Shown here: one piece after another, positions 51,771 to 60,614 of the stretch | Numbering within the stretch: the stretch's first letter is position 1 | Layout: each line of letters opens with the position of its first letter | From: Paraburkholderia panacisoli | GTDB taxonomy: Bacteria; Pseudomonadota; Gammaproteobacteria; Burkholderiales; Burkholderiaceae | NCBI RefSeq assembly: GCF_008369935.1 | Contig: NZ_VTUZ01000004.1 | Span: forward strand, 248,001 to 312,000 | DNA length: 64,000 bases | Direction of reading: 5' to 3' | Notes under the pieces: generated by a model | Databases searched by the model: none | What the model was told of the DNA's origin: nothing | Seen by the model: the letters and a program-made list of their open reading frames with translations, nothing else | Made by a program: the position numbers and the translations under genes

Positions 51771-51823
51771 GTGGCATCGGAAGTGTGGCATCGGAAGTGT
51801 GGCATCGGAAGTGTGGCATCGGG
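51771..51823. repeat. 14-bp tandem repeat
   Basis: Unit GTGGCATCGGAAGT, three exact copies (51771-51784, 51785-51798, 51799-51812) plus an 11-base partial copy. It lies in non-coding DNA. The unit length is not a multiple of three. Exact identity suggests recent expansion by slippage. Confidence 0.9.
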
Positions 51824-51865
51824 TAAGCCGCGCGTTGCCGGACACGCTAGGGCGCGCATCTTTGA

Positions 51866-51891
51866 CGCATTGGTCAGCGCTGACCAATGCG
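51866..51891. promoter_or_regulatory. 26-bp perfect palindrome
   Basis: Arms CGCATTGGTCAGC and GCTGACCAATGCG join without a loop. A perfect dyad of this length is unlikely by chance and looks like a binding site for a dimeric protein. It could also form a cruciform or a resolution-type site. The nearest downstream gene is the cupin gene at 52188. Confidence 0.5.
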
Positions 51892-52187
51892 GATTTTCCG
51901 CGCAATGAGGCAGCGCGACGTCCACCATTCGGGGATATCGCTGATGCCTCGCTCGCTCCTGCGCGGGCGCGATTTATGCGAGCTCCACTTCGGTTGCACG
52001 AACTTTTTGCGTAGGCGGCCGTGCAGCGCCTCATGCAGTTCGTCACGACTAGCGCTAGCGGACCTGCAAGGATCGGGCCGTTTTGGCAGCGGTGAATCCG
52101 CCATACGCGTCGCCGCCCATATTCGTCCTCGATTCGCACCCGCATCGACGCACTTGCTGCGAGCCCCGGAACGCACAGGAGCCATTC

Positions 52188-52733
52188 ATGTTCAACGATA
52201 CGAAACACGGATTCGACGCGGCCAAAACCGAGTACGAGGCATTCCTGCTCGAACCGCACGCCTGGGTGCCGAACAACCGCAAGTTGCCAGTGGTGATTTA
52301 CCGGCGCGCATTGATGCCGGCGAGCGGCGATCTGGCCGCCGCATTCGAAATCCTGTTCGAGCGCAACGCCTGGCCGGCGCAGTGGCGCAACGGCATCTTC
52401 GACTATCACCACTTCCACGCGACCGCGCACGAAGTGCTCGGCGTGTCGGGTGGCTCCGCGCAGGTGATTGTCGGCGGCCCGGGCGGCAAAGTGGTGACGA
52501 TATCGGCCGGCGACGCGCTGTTGCTGCCCGCCGGCACCGGCCACTGTCTGCAATCGTTCGAGCGGCAATTTCAGGTGGTGGCCGGTTATCCGGAGGGGCA
52601 GCAGTGGGACATTCGGCGCGAAGCGCTGTCACCGCAGGAGTTGCAGGCGATGAACGCGCTGCCGTTCCCCGCGCTGGACCCGATCGACGGCAAGCACGGG
52701 CCGCTCGTCGAATACTGGTTGCGCGCGGCGTGA
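52188..52733 (+). CDS. Cupin-domain protein (YjlB-like)
   Basis: A 181-residue cytosolic cupin. The cupin barrel spans about residues 50-140 with metal-type histidines in DYHHFHATAHEVLGV and GDALLLPAGTGHCLQ. The long N-terminal part (HGFDAAKTEYEAFLLEPHAW) and the end DPIDGKHGPLVEYW match the YjlB group of unknown function. AGGAG seven bases before the ATG at 52188 fixes the start; an earlier ATG at 52083 lacks support. It is probably a single-gene unit. Confidence 0.87.
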   Translation: MFNDTKHGFDAAKTEYEAFLLEPHAWVPNNRKLPVVIYRRALMPASGDLAAAFEILFERNAWPAQWRNGIFDYHHFHATAHEVLGVSGGSAQVIVGGPGGKVVTISAGDALLLPAGTGHCLQSFERQFQVVAGYPEGQQWDIRREALSPQELQAMNALPFPALDPIDGKHGPLVEYWLRAA

Positions 52734-53068
52734 GGCGCTCTTGATGCGGCGGCGACGTGCTGCCTCGATATGACCTCCGGGTATGACCTCTAGTCGACGT
52801 CGATATGGCCGGAGGCCACGCGTCCAGCACGTCCGGAAAAACGACGTTCCATCGCAAGTACTCTGAAAGCTCATTCGCCGTTCCAGCCGCTATCGGGCCC
52901 ACCGCATGGAAAGCACCGTGCAGAGTTTCGCGCATCGGCGCATCATCGGTGAGTCTTGCTGCGGTTCCCGATGCGTTGTTCCACGCCAAACGGTCCGCCG
53001 TCACGCTCGCTCAGAGCGTCGAGCGTGCGTGCCGGTCATCTTCCCACTCGCCGAACAAGGAGCGTTCC
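52734..53068. other. Upstream region of transketolase
   Basis: 335 bp without a recognisable gene. The transketolase frame is open through most of it but has no transketolase sequence before 53069. Confidence 0.4.
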
Positions 53069-55150
53069 ATGCAAAACGATCCCGCCCTCGATCAGTTGTG
53101 CATCAACACGATTCGCACGCTGTCGATGGACGCTGTGCAGAAGGCCAATTCCGGGCACCCGGGCACGCCGATGGCACTAGCCCCGGTCGCCTATCAGCTG
53201 TGGCAAAACCATCTGCGCTACGACCCCGACGAGCCGTTATGGCCGAACCGCGACCGCTTCGTGCTGTCGGTCGGGCATGCGTCGATGCTGCTGTACTCGC
53301 TGCTGCATCTGGCCAACGTCAAGGCCGTCGATCACGACGGCAAGCCGACCGGCTCACCCGCCGTGTCGCTCGACGACATCGAGCATTTCCGCCAGATCGA
53401 CAGCAACACACCGGGCCATCCCGAGTACCGGTTGACGAGCGGCGTCGAAACCACCACCGGTCCGCTCGGCCAGGGGCTCGGCAACAGCGTCGGCATGGCG
53501 ATGGCCGGGCGCTGGTATGAGAGCCGTTTCAACCAGCCGGACGCGCCACTGTTCGACTACCGCGTCTACGCGTTGTGCGGCGACGGCGACATGATGGAAG
53601 GCATCTCGCACGAAGCGGCGTCGCTGGCTGGTCATCTGAAGCTGGCGAACCTGATCTGGATCTACGACAGCAACCGCGTGACCATCGAAGGCCACACCGA
53701 CCTCGCGTATAGCGACGACGTGGAAAGCCGCTTTCACGGCTACAACTGGCACACGCTGCACGTGGACGACGCCAACGACGTCGCGGCGCTCGAAGCGGCC
53801 TTCGTGGAAGCGAAGAGCGTCACCGACAGGCCCACGCTGATCGTGGTCCACAGCATCATCGGCTGGGGCGCGCCGCACAAGCAGGACACGTCGGCGGCGC
53901 ACGGCGAAGCGCTCGGCGTCGAGGAAGTGGCGCTCGCAAAGAAGGCCTATGGGTGGCCCGAGGACAAATTCTTCTATGTGCCGGACGGCGTGCACGAACG
54001 TTTCGCGGCGGGCATCGGCGCGCGCGGCAAGGCGGCGCGTGCCGAATGGCTGGCGCGGCTCGACGCGTACGGCAAAAAGTACCCGGACCTCGCGCGTGAA
54101 TTCGCGCAGATCGAAGCGCATGAATTGCCGGCCGGCTGGGACAGTGACATTCCCACTTTCGACGCGGACCCGAAGGGCGTCGCCTCACGCGACTCGTCGG
54201 GCAAGGTGCTCAACGCGATCGCCGCGCGCGTGCCGTGGCTGATCGGCGGCGCGGCCGACCTGTCGCCGTCCACCAAGACCAATCTGAAGTTCGAAGGCGC
54301 GGGCAGCTTCGAGGCCGACAACTACGCGGGCCGCAATCTGCATTTCGGCATTCGCGAACATGGGATGGGCGCGGTGGTCAACGGGCTTGCAGTGTCGAAT
54401 CTGCGGCCGTACGGCTCGACTTTCCTGATCTTCAGCGACTACATGAAACCGCCGATCCGTCTCTCGGCGATCATGGAAGTGCCGTCCATCTGGGTGTTCA
54501 CGCACGATTCGATCGGCCTCGGCGAAGACGGTCCGACCCATCAGCCGATCGAGCAACTGGCGTCGCTGCGCGGCGTGCCGGGGCTGACCCTACTGCGTCC
54601 GGGCGACGCGAACGAAGTGGCCGAGGCATGGCGCGTGGCGTTGGCGGACCCGCGCCGGCCGTCGTGCATCGTCTTGTCACGCCAGCCGTTGCCGACGCTC
54701 GACCGCAGCCGCTACGCCGCCGCGAGCGGCGTGCAGAAGGGCGCCTATGTGCTCGCCGATGCACCCGCCGGAGAGAAGCCGCAGGTGATCCTGATGGCGA
54801 CGGGCAGCGAGCTGTCCCTATGCGTTGACGCCTACGAGAAGCTCAAGAGCGAGGGCATCCCGGCGCGCGTAGTGTCGATGCCGTCGTGGGATGTGTTCGA
54901 GCGCCAGGACGAAGCGTACCAGGACTCGGTGCTGCCTGCGGACGTGGAAGCGCGCGTCGCCGTCGAGCAGGCCGCGTCGCTCGGCTGGGATCGCTATGTG
55001 GGCCGGCTCGGCGCGCAGGTGGTGATGCGTACGTTCGGTGCATCCGCGCCGCTGGCCGACCTGAAGAAGAAGTTCGGTTTTACGCCCGAGCGTGTGTACG
55101 AAACGGCAAAGCAGCAGATCGCGCGGGTGCAGTCGAAGCGCGGCGCTTGA
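53069..55150 (+). CDS. tkt: Transketolase
   Basis: A 693-residue thiamine-diphosphate enzyme of the pentose phosphate and Calvin-type carbon exchanges; it moves two-carbon units between sugar phosphates in the cytosol. All domains are present: the N-terminal ThDP-binding part with AVQKANSGHPGTPMALAPVAY and GDGDMMEGISHEA; the middle domain with the cofactor-activating Glu region HFGIREHGMGAVVNGLA; and the C-terminal domain from about residue 560. The ATG at 53069 gives the standard start MQNDPALDQLCINTIRTLSMD and follows an AAGGAG. The neighbours are unrelated, so it may be a second, accessory copy in this genome. Confidence 0.95.
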   Translation: MQNDPALDQLCINTIRTLSMDAVQKANSGHPGTPMALAPVAYQLWQNHLRYDPDEPLWPNRDRFVLSVGHASMLLYSLLHLANVKAVDHDGKPTGSPAVSLDDIEHFRQIDSNTPGHPEYRLTSGVETTTGPLGQGLGNSVGMAMAGRWYESRFNQPDAPLFDYRVYALCGDGDMMEGISHEAASLAGHLKLANLIWIYDSNRVTIEGHTDLAYSDDVESRFHGYNWHTLHVDDANDVAALEAAFVEAKSVTDRPTLIVVHSIIGWGAPHKQDTSAAHGEALGVEEVALAKKAYGWPEDKFFYVPDGVHERFAAGIGARGKAARAEWLARLDAYGKKYPDLAREFAQIEAHELPAGWDSDIPTFDADPKGVASRDSSGKVLNAIAARVPWLIGGAADLSPSTKTNLKFEGAGSFEADNYAGRNLHFGIREHGMGAVVNGLAVSNLRPYGSTFLIFSDYMKPPIRLSAIMEVPSIWVFTHDSIGLGEDGPTHQPIEQLASLRGVPGLTLLRPGDANEVAEAWRVALADPRRPSCIVLSRQPLPTLDRSRYAAASGVQKGAYVLADAPAGEKPQVILMATGSELSLCVDAYEKLKSEGIPARVVSMPSWDVFERQDEAYQDSVLPADVEARVAVEQAASLGWDRYVGRLGAQVVMRTFGASAPLADLKKKFGFTPERVYETAKQQIARVQSKRGA

Positions 55151-55172
55151 TGGCTCGACGAGTGCGATGAAA

Positions 55173-55200
55173 CAACCGGCGGCATTCAGGCCGCCGGTTG
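55173..55200. terminator. Stem-loop between transketolase and the broken gene
   Basis: An 11-bp perfect stem CAACCGGCGGC (55173-55183) with GCCGCCGGTTG (55190-55200), six-base loop, between convergent genes. No T-run on either side, but it is likely to end transcripts from both. Confidence 0.6.
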
Positions 55201-55248
55201 CCGCATGGTCCGTCTGCCCGAGCGCCTGATGGCCGGGGGCGCTCGGCC

Positions 55249-55950
55249 TCAGTTCGCCGGAATCGTCACCACCGGCGCCTTGCTGCTCGTATCGGCTTCG
55301 GCCAGCGCCATCACATTCTGCACGACCGTGAACGCGTATTTCGAGTCGAAGTCATTGCGCTCGACCCAGCACATCGACGGACCCTAAGCAATCGACACAT
55401 ACGTATTCTCGGGCGCCCTCTGGCCCGAATGAATGATGATCGTCGGCCGCGTCTCGCCGCCGATCAGACCCACGGTGGGCGTGGTCGACCCGTCGCTGAT
55501 CCGCTCGACCGGCACTTGCACCTGCGCGCCGAGGTCGGTCAATATGCCGAGCACCGAGCGCGTCACTATCGGAATCTTGTCGCCCTTGCGCGATGTCGAC
55601 GAAGGCCCATACACCAGCTCGTAAGTCCGCGTATTCGACGCCAGACGCAGCAGCTTGCGCACACGCGCCACGTCGGCCGCCGTTTGCGGCGACTCGCCGC
55701 TGGTGGTCGCACCTATCACCAGAAACACGCCCATCGGGCTGCTCTTGCCGTCCCCGCCTTGCGCCTCGCGCGATTCGACGTTCAGTTCGCCGGCCAGTTG
55801 CAGACGCCGCAATGCCCGCAGCAATTCGAAGAAGCCGGGCGCGCCCGCGCTGTTCTCACCGCCGAGCGCATTGCCGTTCTGCAAGCCGCCCACCGACTGC
55901 GCGGTGATGCGCGATTGGTCCGTTTCAGCCCATGAGCAGGCGGTTTGCGC
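55249..55950 (-). pseudogene. Broken gene with an in-frame stop, family not recognised
   Basis: The frame reads GGLQNGNALGGENSAGAPGF, later RTYELVYGPSSTSRKGDK and VLGILTDLGAQVQVPVERIS, then stops at TAG (55384-55386). It continues in the same frame with NDFDSKYAFTVVQNVMALAE and ends KAPVVTIPAN before TGA at 55249. The piece after the stop has clear protein character, so the TAG probably interrupts a once-longer gene. The 5' end is also unclear: reading upstream of 55893 the frame runs into different-looking sequence without a start or signal peptide. I do not recognise the family; it looks like an envelope or lipoprotein fragment. Confidence 0.6.
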
Positions 55951-56066
55951 TTCCAGTCGACGAGTGAGTCGTCGTGCAGGATTTGCCGCTGCCTTGCAAG
56001 ATTTGCACGAGCGCGAGCGGCGCTACGCGCGTCGCGCGTCTATGCGTGAAGCGTGACGAGGAGCCA

Positions 56067-57159
56067 TCAAGACCCGGCCGCGCGCTTTTCAGCGCCGTGG
56101 CCGCGCTCTTCGAGCGTGCTGCGATACGCGCGCGACTGCATTTCAGCAAGCCGGCTCAACGTTCTCGACAGGTCATGCGCGCCTTCGAGGCCGATCAATA
56201 CCGTATCGAGCGGTTGATCGGACGCGATGAACAGCGCGCGCTTGCGGTCGTAGAAGATGTCGATCAGCCACACGAGACGCTGCAGCGTATGCGCGTGCGC
56301 GAGCCGCGCGGTGTGCAGATTGTCGAGAATCAGGCCGTGCCATTGCTCGGCGAGATCGAGGTAGTCGAGGTGCGAGCGGCTCGCCACGCACAGGCTTTCG
56401 AAGTCCGCCCACAGCAGCGCCGCGCCCGCCGCGCGCGCCGCGAGCGGCCTGCCTGCCACGCTCAGCGTGCGCGGCTCGACGCTCCTGCCGCCTTCATGGC
56501 GCGTGAAAATGTGCCGCAGCGCGGCGCGGCTCGACGTATCGAGCGGCGCAAAGAAACGCTGCACCTCGGCCAGTTCGCCGCCGAAACGGTAGTCGCGCGC
56601 GCCGTCGAAATGAATCACGGTGAAGCGGTGTTTGATCTGCTCGATGGTCGGCAGGAAGCGCTCGTGAAACTCGGGGTCCGGCATCAGCGCATCCGGCGCG
56701 TAGTTCGACGTGAGCACGACACGTGTGCCGAGGCCGATCGCGGTATCGAGAAAGCGGCCCATCAGGAACGCGTCGGCGATATCGTGCACGTGGAATTCAT
56801 CGAAAGCACAGCAGCTCGACACCGTCGAGCCATTCACGCGATACCGCGCCGAGCCGGTCATCGCCACGCGGCGCGCTGACCAGGCGCCGGTTCATCTCGC
56901 GCAGGAATTCGTGGAAGTGCAGACGCCGTTTGCGGCAGTTCGCCAGCTCGAATGCCGTATCGACGACGAGGCTCTTGCCGCGTCCTGGCAATCCGTGGCA
57001 ATAGACACCTTGTTGCGCGAATGCGGCGCCCGGCTTCGCGCGTTGCGATCCGTTTGCGCCGAGGAGCGCGACGAGCGCCGCGATCGCGTCGCGCTGGCGC
57101 GCGTCGGGCATGATGCCGCGCGCGGCCAGCTTGCGGGTGATGCGGGCTTCGTCAAGCAT
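56067..57159 (-). pseudogene. zapE: Frameshifted AFG1-like ATPase (ZapE)
   Basis: Together two frames encode a complete AFG1/ZapE-type ATPase of about 364 residues. The first (from ATG 57159, MLDEARITRKLAARG) has Walker A CHGLPGRGKS and LHFHEFLREMNRRL. It then stops after WLDGVELLCF. The second resumes at the same point with CAFDEFHVHDIADAFLMGRF (Walker B and the ZapE DEFxVxDIADA mark) and runs to 56067. A single extra base in the A-run at 56803-56805 explains the break. ZapE affects Z-ring stability in E. coli and is dispensable. Either the gene is freshly inactivated or the base is a sequencing error. The PAS kinase gene follows upstream on the same strand. Confidence 0.85.
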
Positions 57160-57296
57160 GGCTGAGCGTGCCGGTGCACGGCGCGAAGAGCAAAGCAGGG
57201 ATTGTGGAGGAGCGTGAGGTGAAGGCGGCGGCGAGGTCGTTGAACATGACGTGACGGCTGGCGAAGATCGCGCCATTTTAGCAGCCACGTTCTCCG

Positions 57297-59627
57297 TCAA
57301 ACCCGCTGCTGACTCAACACCCGCTGCAATTCGCGAGGATCGACCGGCTTGGTGAAGTGATGGTCGAAGCCGGCGTCGACGGCCGTCTGCTTGTCCTGCT
57401 GCTGACCCCAGCCGGTGACGGCGATCAGCAGAATGCCGGCGTCGGGGTGATCGCGCCGGATGCGGCGCGCCACCTCATAACCGTTCAACTGCGGCAAGCC
57501 GATGTCGAGAATCACCGCCTGCGGCGCGAATTCGCCGATCAGTGCGAGACCGGCGAGGCCGTCGCCGGCCGTGCGCACTTCGTGGCCTTCGAGTTCGAGC
57601 ACCATCGCGAGGCTGTCGGCGGCGTCGGCGTTGTCGTCGACGATCACGATGCGCATGCCGGCCGCGTGCGGCATTTCCGGCATCGCGCTGTCGGCGGCTT
57701 CGCCTGCCGCCGCCGACAGCGGCAGGCGGATCATGAATTCGCTGCCCGTGCCCGGGCCGCCGCTGAATGCCGCAACCGAACCGCCGTGCAATTCCGCGAG
57801 CCCGCGCACCAGCGCGAGGCCGATGCCGAGGCCGCCTTGCGAGCGATCCAGCGCGGGCGCGAGTTGCGAGAACATTTCGAACACGCTGTTCAGATGCTCG
57901 CGCGGAATGCCGATGCCGGAGTCGCGCACGACGATCACGGCCTCGTTGCCTTCGCGCTCCGCCGCGAGCGAGATGCGGCCGCCGGCCGGCGTGTACTTGG
58001 CGGCGTTGTTCAACAGATTCAGGATCATCTGCGACAGGCGCGTCGGATCGGCGTCGAGATAAAGCGGCTCGCGCGGCAGCGTCACGCTCAGATGATGCGA
58101 CGAGGCCTGCACGCTCGGCCGCGCCGCTTCCATCGCCGACTGCATCGCGCGCGCGAGTTCGAGCCGTTGCTTGCGCAACTCGAGCTTGCCCTGGGTGATG
58201 CGCGACACTTCCAGCAGGTCGTCGACCAGATGCGTCATGTGCTGCAGCTGGCGGTCGAACACGTCGCGCGACCAGCTCAGTTGCGGGTCCGCGAATTCCT
58301 TCAGGCGCAGAATCTCGAGCACGTTGCGCATCGGCGCGAGCGGATTGCGCAGTTCGTGCGCGAGCGTGGCGAGAAATTCGTCCTTGCGACGGTCGGCCTT
58401 CGAGAGTTCGAGATTCAGTCGCGTGAGTTGCTGCTCGGCGCGCCGTCGTTCGGTGATGTCGCGGCTCACGCACACCGCGCCGTAGATGTCGCCGCGTGCA
58501 TTCGCGAGCGGCTTGACGATGGTGTCGCACACGCCGCGCGTGCCGTCGCGCCGCACGAAGGTCAGCTCGCCGCGCCACGTGCCGTCGGCCGCGAGCGCGG
58601 CGAGCGCTTCGCGGCGAATGCGCAGCGCGTCTTCCGGCGGATGGAAGATCGACACCGGCTTGCCGAGAATCTCGCGCATGCGATAGCCCAGCATGCGTTC
58701 GCCGCCGACATTGAAGTCGGTGATGTTGCCGCGCAGATCGGTGATCACGATCGCGTCGCTCAAGTGCTCGAAGATCGCCGCCTGGCGCAGCAGCACGGTC
58801 TGCGCCTCCTTGCGCTCGGTGATGTCGAGGCCGAGGCCGTAGATGGTCAGCGGCTCGCCGTTGCTGTCGTAGGTGGCGCGGCCGCGGCCTTCCATCCAGC
58901 ACCAGTCGCCGCTCGCATGCATGAAGCGGAATTCGGCGACATAGTCGTCGCCGCTCGCCACCGCGCGATCGACCGCTTCGTTCAGGCCGACCAGATCGCC
59001 TGGATGAATCAGTTCGAAAAAGCCACCGGCGGTGTGCGCGAAACGGCCTTCCGCGTAACCGGCGAGCGCCTCCAGTTCGCGGCTCCACCAGAACTTGCCG
59101 GAGGCCGGATCATGCGACCACGCGCCCATGCGCGCGCCGCGCATCGCGAGGCTCAGCACGTCGCGGCTTTCCTGCAACGCTTTCTGCGCCAGCTTGTGTG
59201 CGGCCACCGATGCCTCGGCGTTGCGCCGCGCGAGCAGCAGTTCCTGTTCGTACTTGTGGCGGTCCGCAACGATCAGCACCGCCACTTCGAAGTAGCTCGC
59301 GCCGGCGTGACGGCTGCACACCGCGTTGAGCAGCATCGGCACCATGCGGCCGTCGCGGTGGATCATGTTCAGCTTCACCTCGGCAACCGAGCCCTGCATT
59401 TGCAGCAATGGCGCCCAGTGCGTCTGATAGAACACCTTGCCGCCGGCGCTCAACAGATCCTGAATGAGCTTGCCGCCGATCAATTCCGCCGCGCCGTAGC
59501 CGAGCCAGCCGCAGAGCGTCGCGTTCACGCGCTGAATGCGGCCGTTGGCGTCGGTGACGAGCAGGCCGCACGCGGCGTGCTCGTACAACACGTCGGCTGA
59601 CGGCAGCGGGTGGTCGGTGGGGGACAT
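57297..59627 (-). CDS. Hybrid sensor histidine kinase with three PAS domains and a receiver
   Basis: A 776-residue cytosolic sensor. PAS domains are at about 11-120, 155-275 and 285-395 (the second and third end in the PAC motifs GLGLDITERKEAQ and CVSRDITERRRAE). HisKA follows with the phosphorylated His424 in FLATLAHELRNPLAPM. The HATPase has N-box NLLNNAAKY and GIGIP / GGLGIGLALV. A C-terminal receiver has Asp708 in VILDIGLPQLNGYE and the Lys in FTKPVD. There are no membrane helices, so it senses an internal signal. It starts four bases after an RsbQ-like hydrolase gene and has no ribosome site of its own, indicating coupled translation. Confidence 0.92.
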   Translation of the reverse strand: MSPTDHPLPSADVLYEHAACGLLVTDANGRIQRVNATLCGWLGYGAAELIGGKLIQDLLSAGGKVFYQTHWAPLLQMQGSVAEVKLNMIHRDGRMVPMLLNAVCSRHAGASYFEVAVLIVADRHKYEQELLLARRNAEASVAAHKLAQKALQESRDVLSLAMRGARMGAWSHDPASGKFWWSRELEALAGYAEGRFAHTAGGFFELIHPGDLVGLNEAVDRAVASGDDYVAEFRFMHASGDWCWMEGRGRATYDSNGEPLTIYGLGLDITERKEAQTVLLRQAAIFEHLSDAIVITDLRGNITDFNVGGERMLGYRMREILGKPVSIFHPPEDALRIRREALAALAADGTWRGELTFVRRDGTRGVCDTIVKPLANARGDIYGAVCVSRDITERRRAEQQLTRLNLELSKADRRKDEFLATLAHELRNPLAPMRNVLEILRLKEFADPQLSWSRDVFDRQLQHMTHLVDDLLEVSRITQGKLELRKQRLELARAMQSAMEAARPSVQASSHHLSVTLPREPLYLDADPTRLSQMILNLLNNAAKYTPAGGRISLAAEREGNEAVIVVRDSGIGIPREHLNSVFEMFSQLAPALDRSQGGLGIGLALVRGLAELHGGSVAAFSGGPGTGSEFMIRLPLSAAAGEAADSAMPEMPHAAGMRIVIVDDNADAADSLAMVLELEGHEVRTAGDGLAGLALIGEFAPQAVILDIGLPQLNGYEVARRIRRDHPDAGILLIAVTGWGQQQDKQTAVDAGFDHHFTKPVDPRELQRVLSQQRV

Positions 59628-59631
59628 CGCG

Positions 59632-60435
59632 TTACAGGCTCAACTGTGCGAGAAAGGCGTTGATCGCCGCCGAACTGGCGCTGGGCGAACTCAGGTGCGG
59701 ACAATGGCCGACGTTCTCGATCACATGCAGCGTGCTGAGCGGCATGGTTCGCCGCATGTATTCGCCGACCGCGCACGGCGCGATGATGTCTTCGCTGCTT
59801 TGCAGGATCAGCGTGGGGGTGGTGTTGCGCGGGAGTATCGCGCGATGATCGGAAAGGAACGTGACGCGCGCGAACTGGCCGGCGATCTCGGGGTCGGTGC
59901 GGCAAAAACTGTTGGTCAGTTCGATGCCGAGTTCCGGCTGGGTCGGCGCGCCCATGATGACCGGCGCCATCGTACTCGACCAGCCGAGATAGTTGCTTTC
60001 CAGCGTGCGCAGCAGATCTTCGATGTCCTCGCGCGTGAAGCCGCCGATGTAGTCGCCGTCGTTCACATAGCAGGGTGATGGGCAGACCATTACCTGAGCG
60101 GCAAACAGATGCGGCGCCTTCAGACTCGCGATCAGCCCGATCATGCCGCTGACCGAATGGCCGACGAACACGACCGGCTCGTCGGCCACCGCGCGGATGA
60201 TTTCGACGAGGTCGTCGGCGTAGCCTCCCAGCGAGTCGTATTTGACGGTGTCGTAAGCGGACAGGTCCGACGCGCCGCTGCCGACGTGATCGAACAGCAC
60301 GGTGCGGAACTCGGGATGAAACGACGGCGCGAGGTAGCGCCACATGGTCTGGTCGCAGCCGAAGCCATGCGCGAGCACCATGGTCCGTTTGCCGCTGCCG
60401 GAGATCCGTATGCTGTTGCGCTGGGTCATGCTCAT
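59632..60435 (-). CDS. RsbQ-like alpha/beta hydrolase
   Basis: A 267-residue alpha/beta hydrolase very like RsbQ of Bacillus subtilis in length and residue placement. The nucleophile is Ser94 (GHSVSG), the acid Asp216 (QSSEDIIAP), and the histidine His244 (NVGHCPHLSS). The oxyanion loop is AHGFGCDQTMW. RsbQ works with the PAS-domain phosphatase RsbP in energy-stress sensing; this gene is followed four bases later by a three-PAS kinase. An analogous hydrolase-to-PAS signal, in which the hydrolase makes or modifies a small ligand, is a reasonable inference. RsbQ relatives also include the karrikin/strigolactone receptor family. AGGACTCGACA precedes the ATG. Confidence 0.9.
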   Translation of the reverse strand: MSMTQRNSIRISGSGKRTMVLAHGFGCDQTMWRYLAPSFHPEFRTVLFDHVGSGASDLSAYDTVKYDSLGGYADDLVEIIRAVADEPVVFVGHSVSGMIGLIASLKAPHLFAAQVMVCPSPCYVNDGDYIGGFTREDIEDLLRTLESNYLGWSSTMAPVIMGAPTQPELGIELTNSFCRTDPEIAGQFARVTFLSDHRAILPRNTTPTLILQSSEDIIAPCAVGEYMRRTMPLSTLHVIENVGHCPHLSSPSASSAAINAFLAQLSL

Positions 60436-60614
60436 TGTCGAGTCCTGATGTCTGCGAAAGCGCTGCGGGGAATGCAGCAGGTCGGCATCGGGGGAATCTT
60501 ACCGCAGTCTCGCCGCCGGAAGGGGCGTGATGCGTCCGTCGAGCGGTGCGCGTTGCGCGTTGTTGGCGGCGTAGCTGCTCGCGTGGGTCGCTGCTTCGTT
60601 CGTTGCACGTGAGA

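Larger units (their letters stand above)
51700..52187. other. Non-coding region before the cupin gene
   Basis: Contains the 14-bp repeat and the 26-bp palindrome listed separately. Otherwise no gene is supported on either strand. Confidence 0.45.

Noticed and set aside
57357..59600. A 747-codon rightward open frame opposite the PAS kinase
   Set aside because: The kinase on the other strand has every expected domain; this frame has none and is a shadow.
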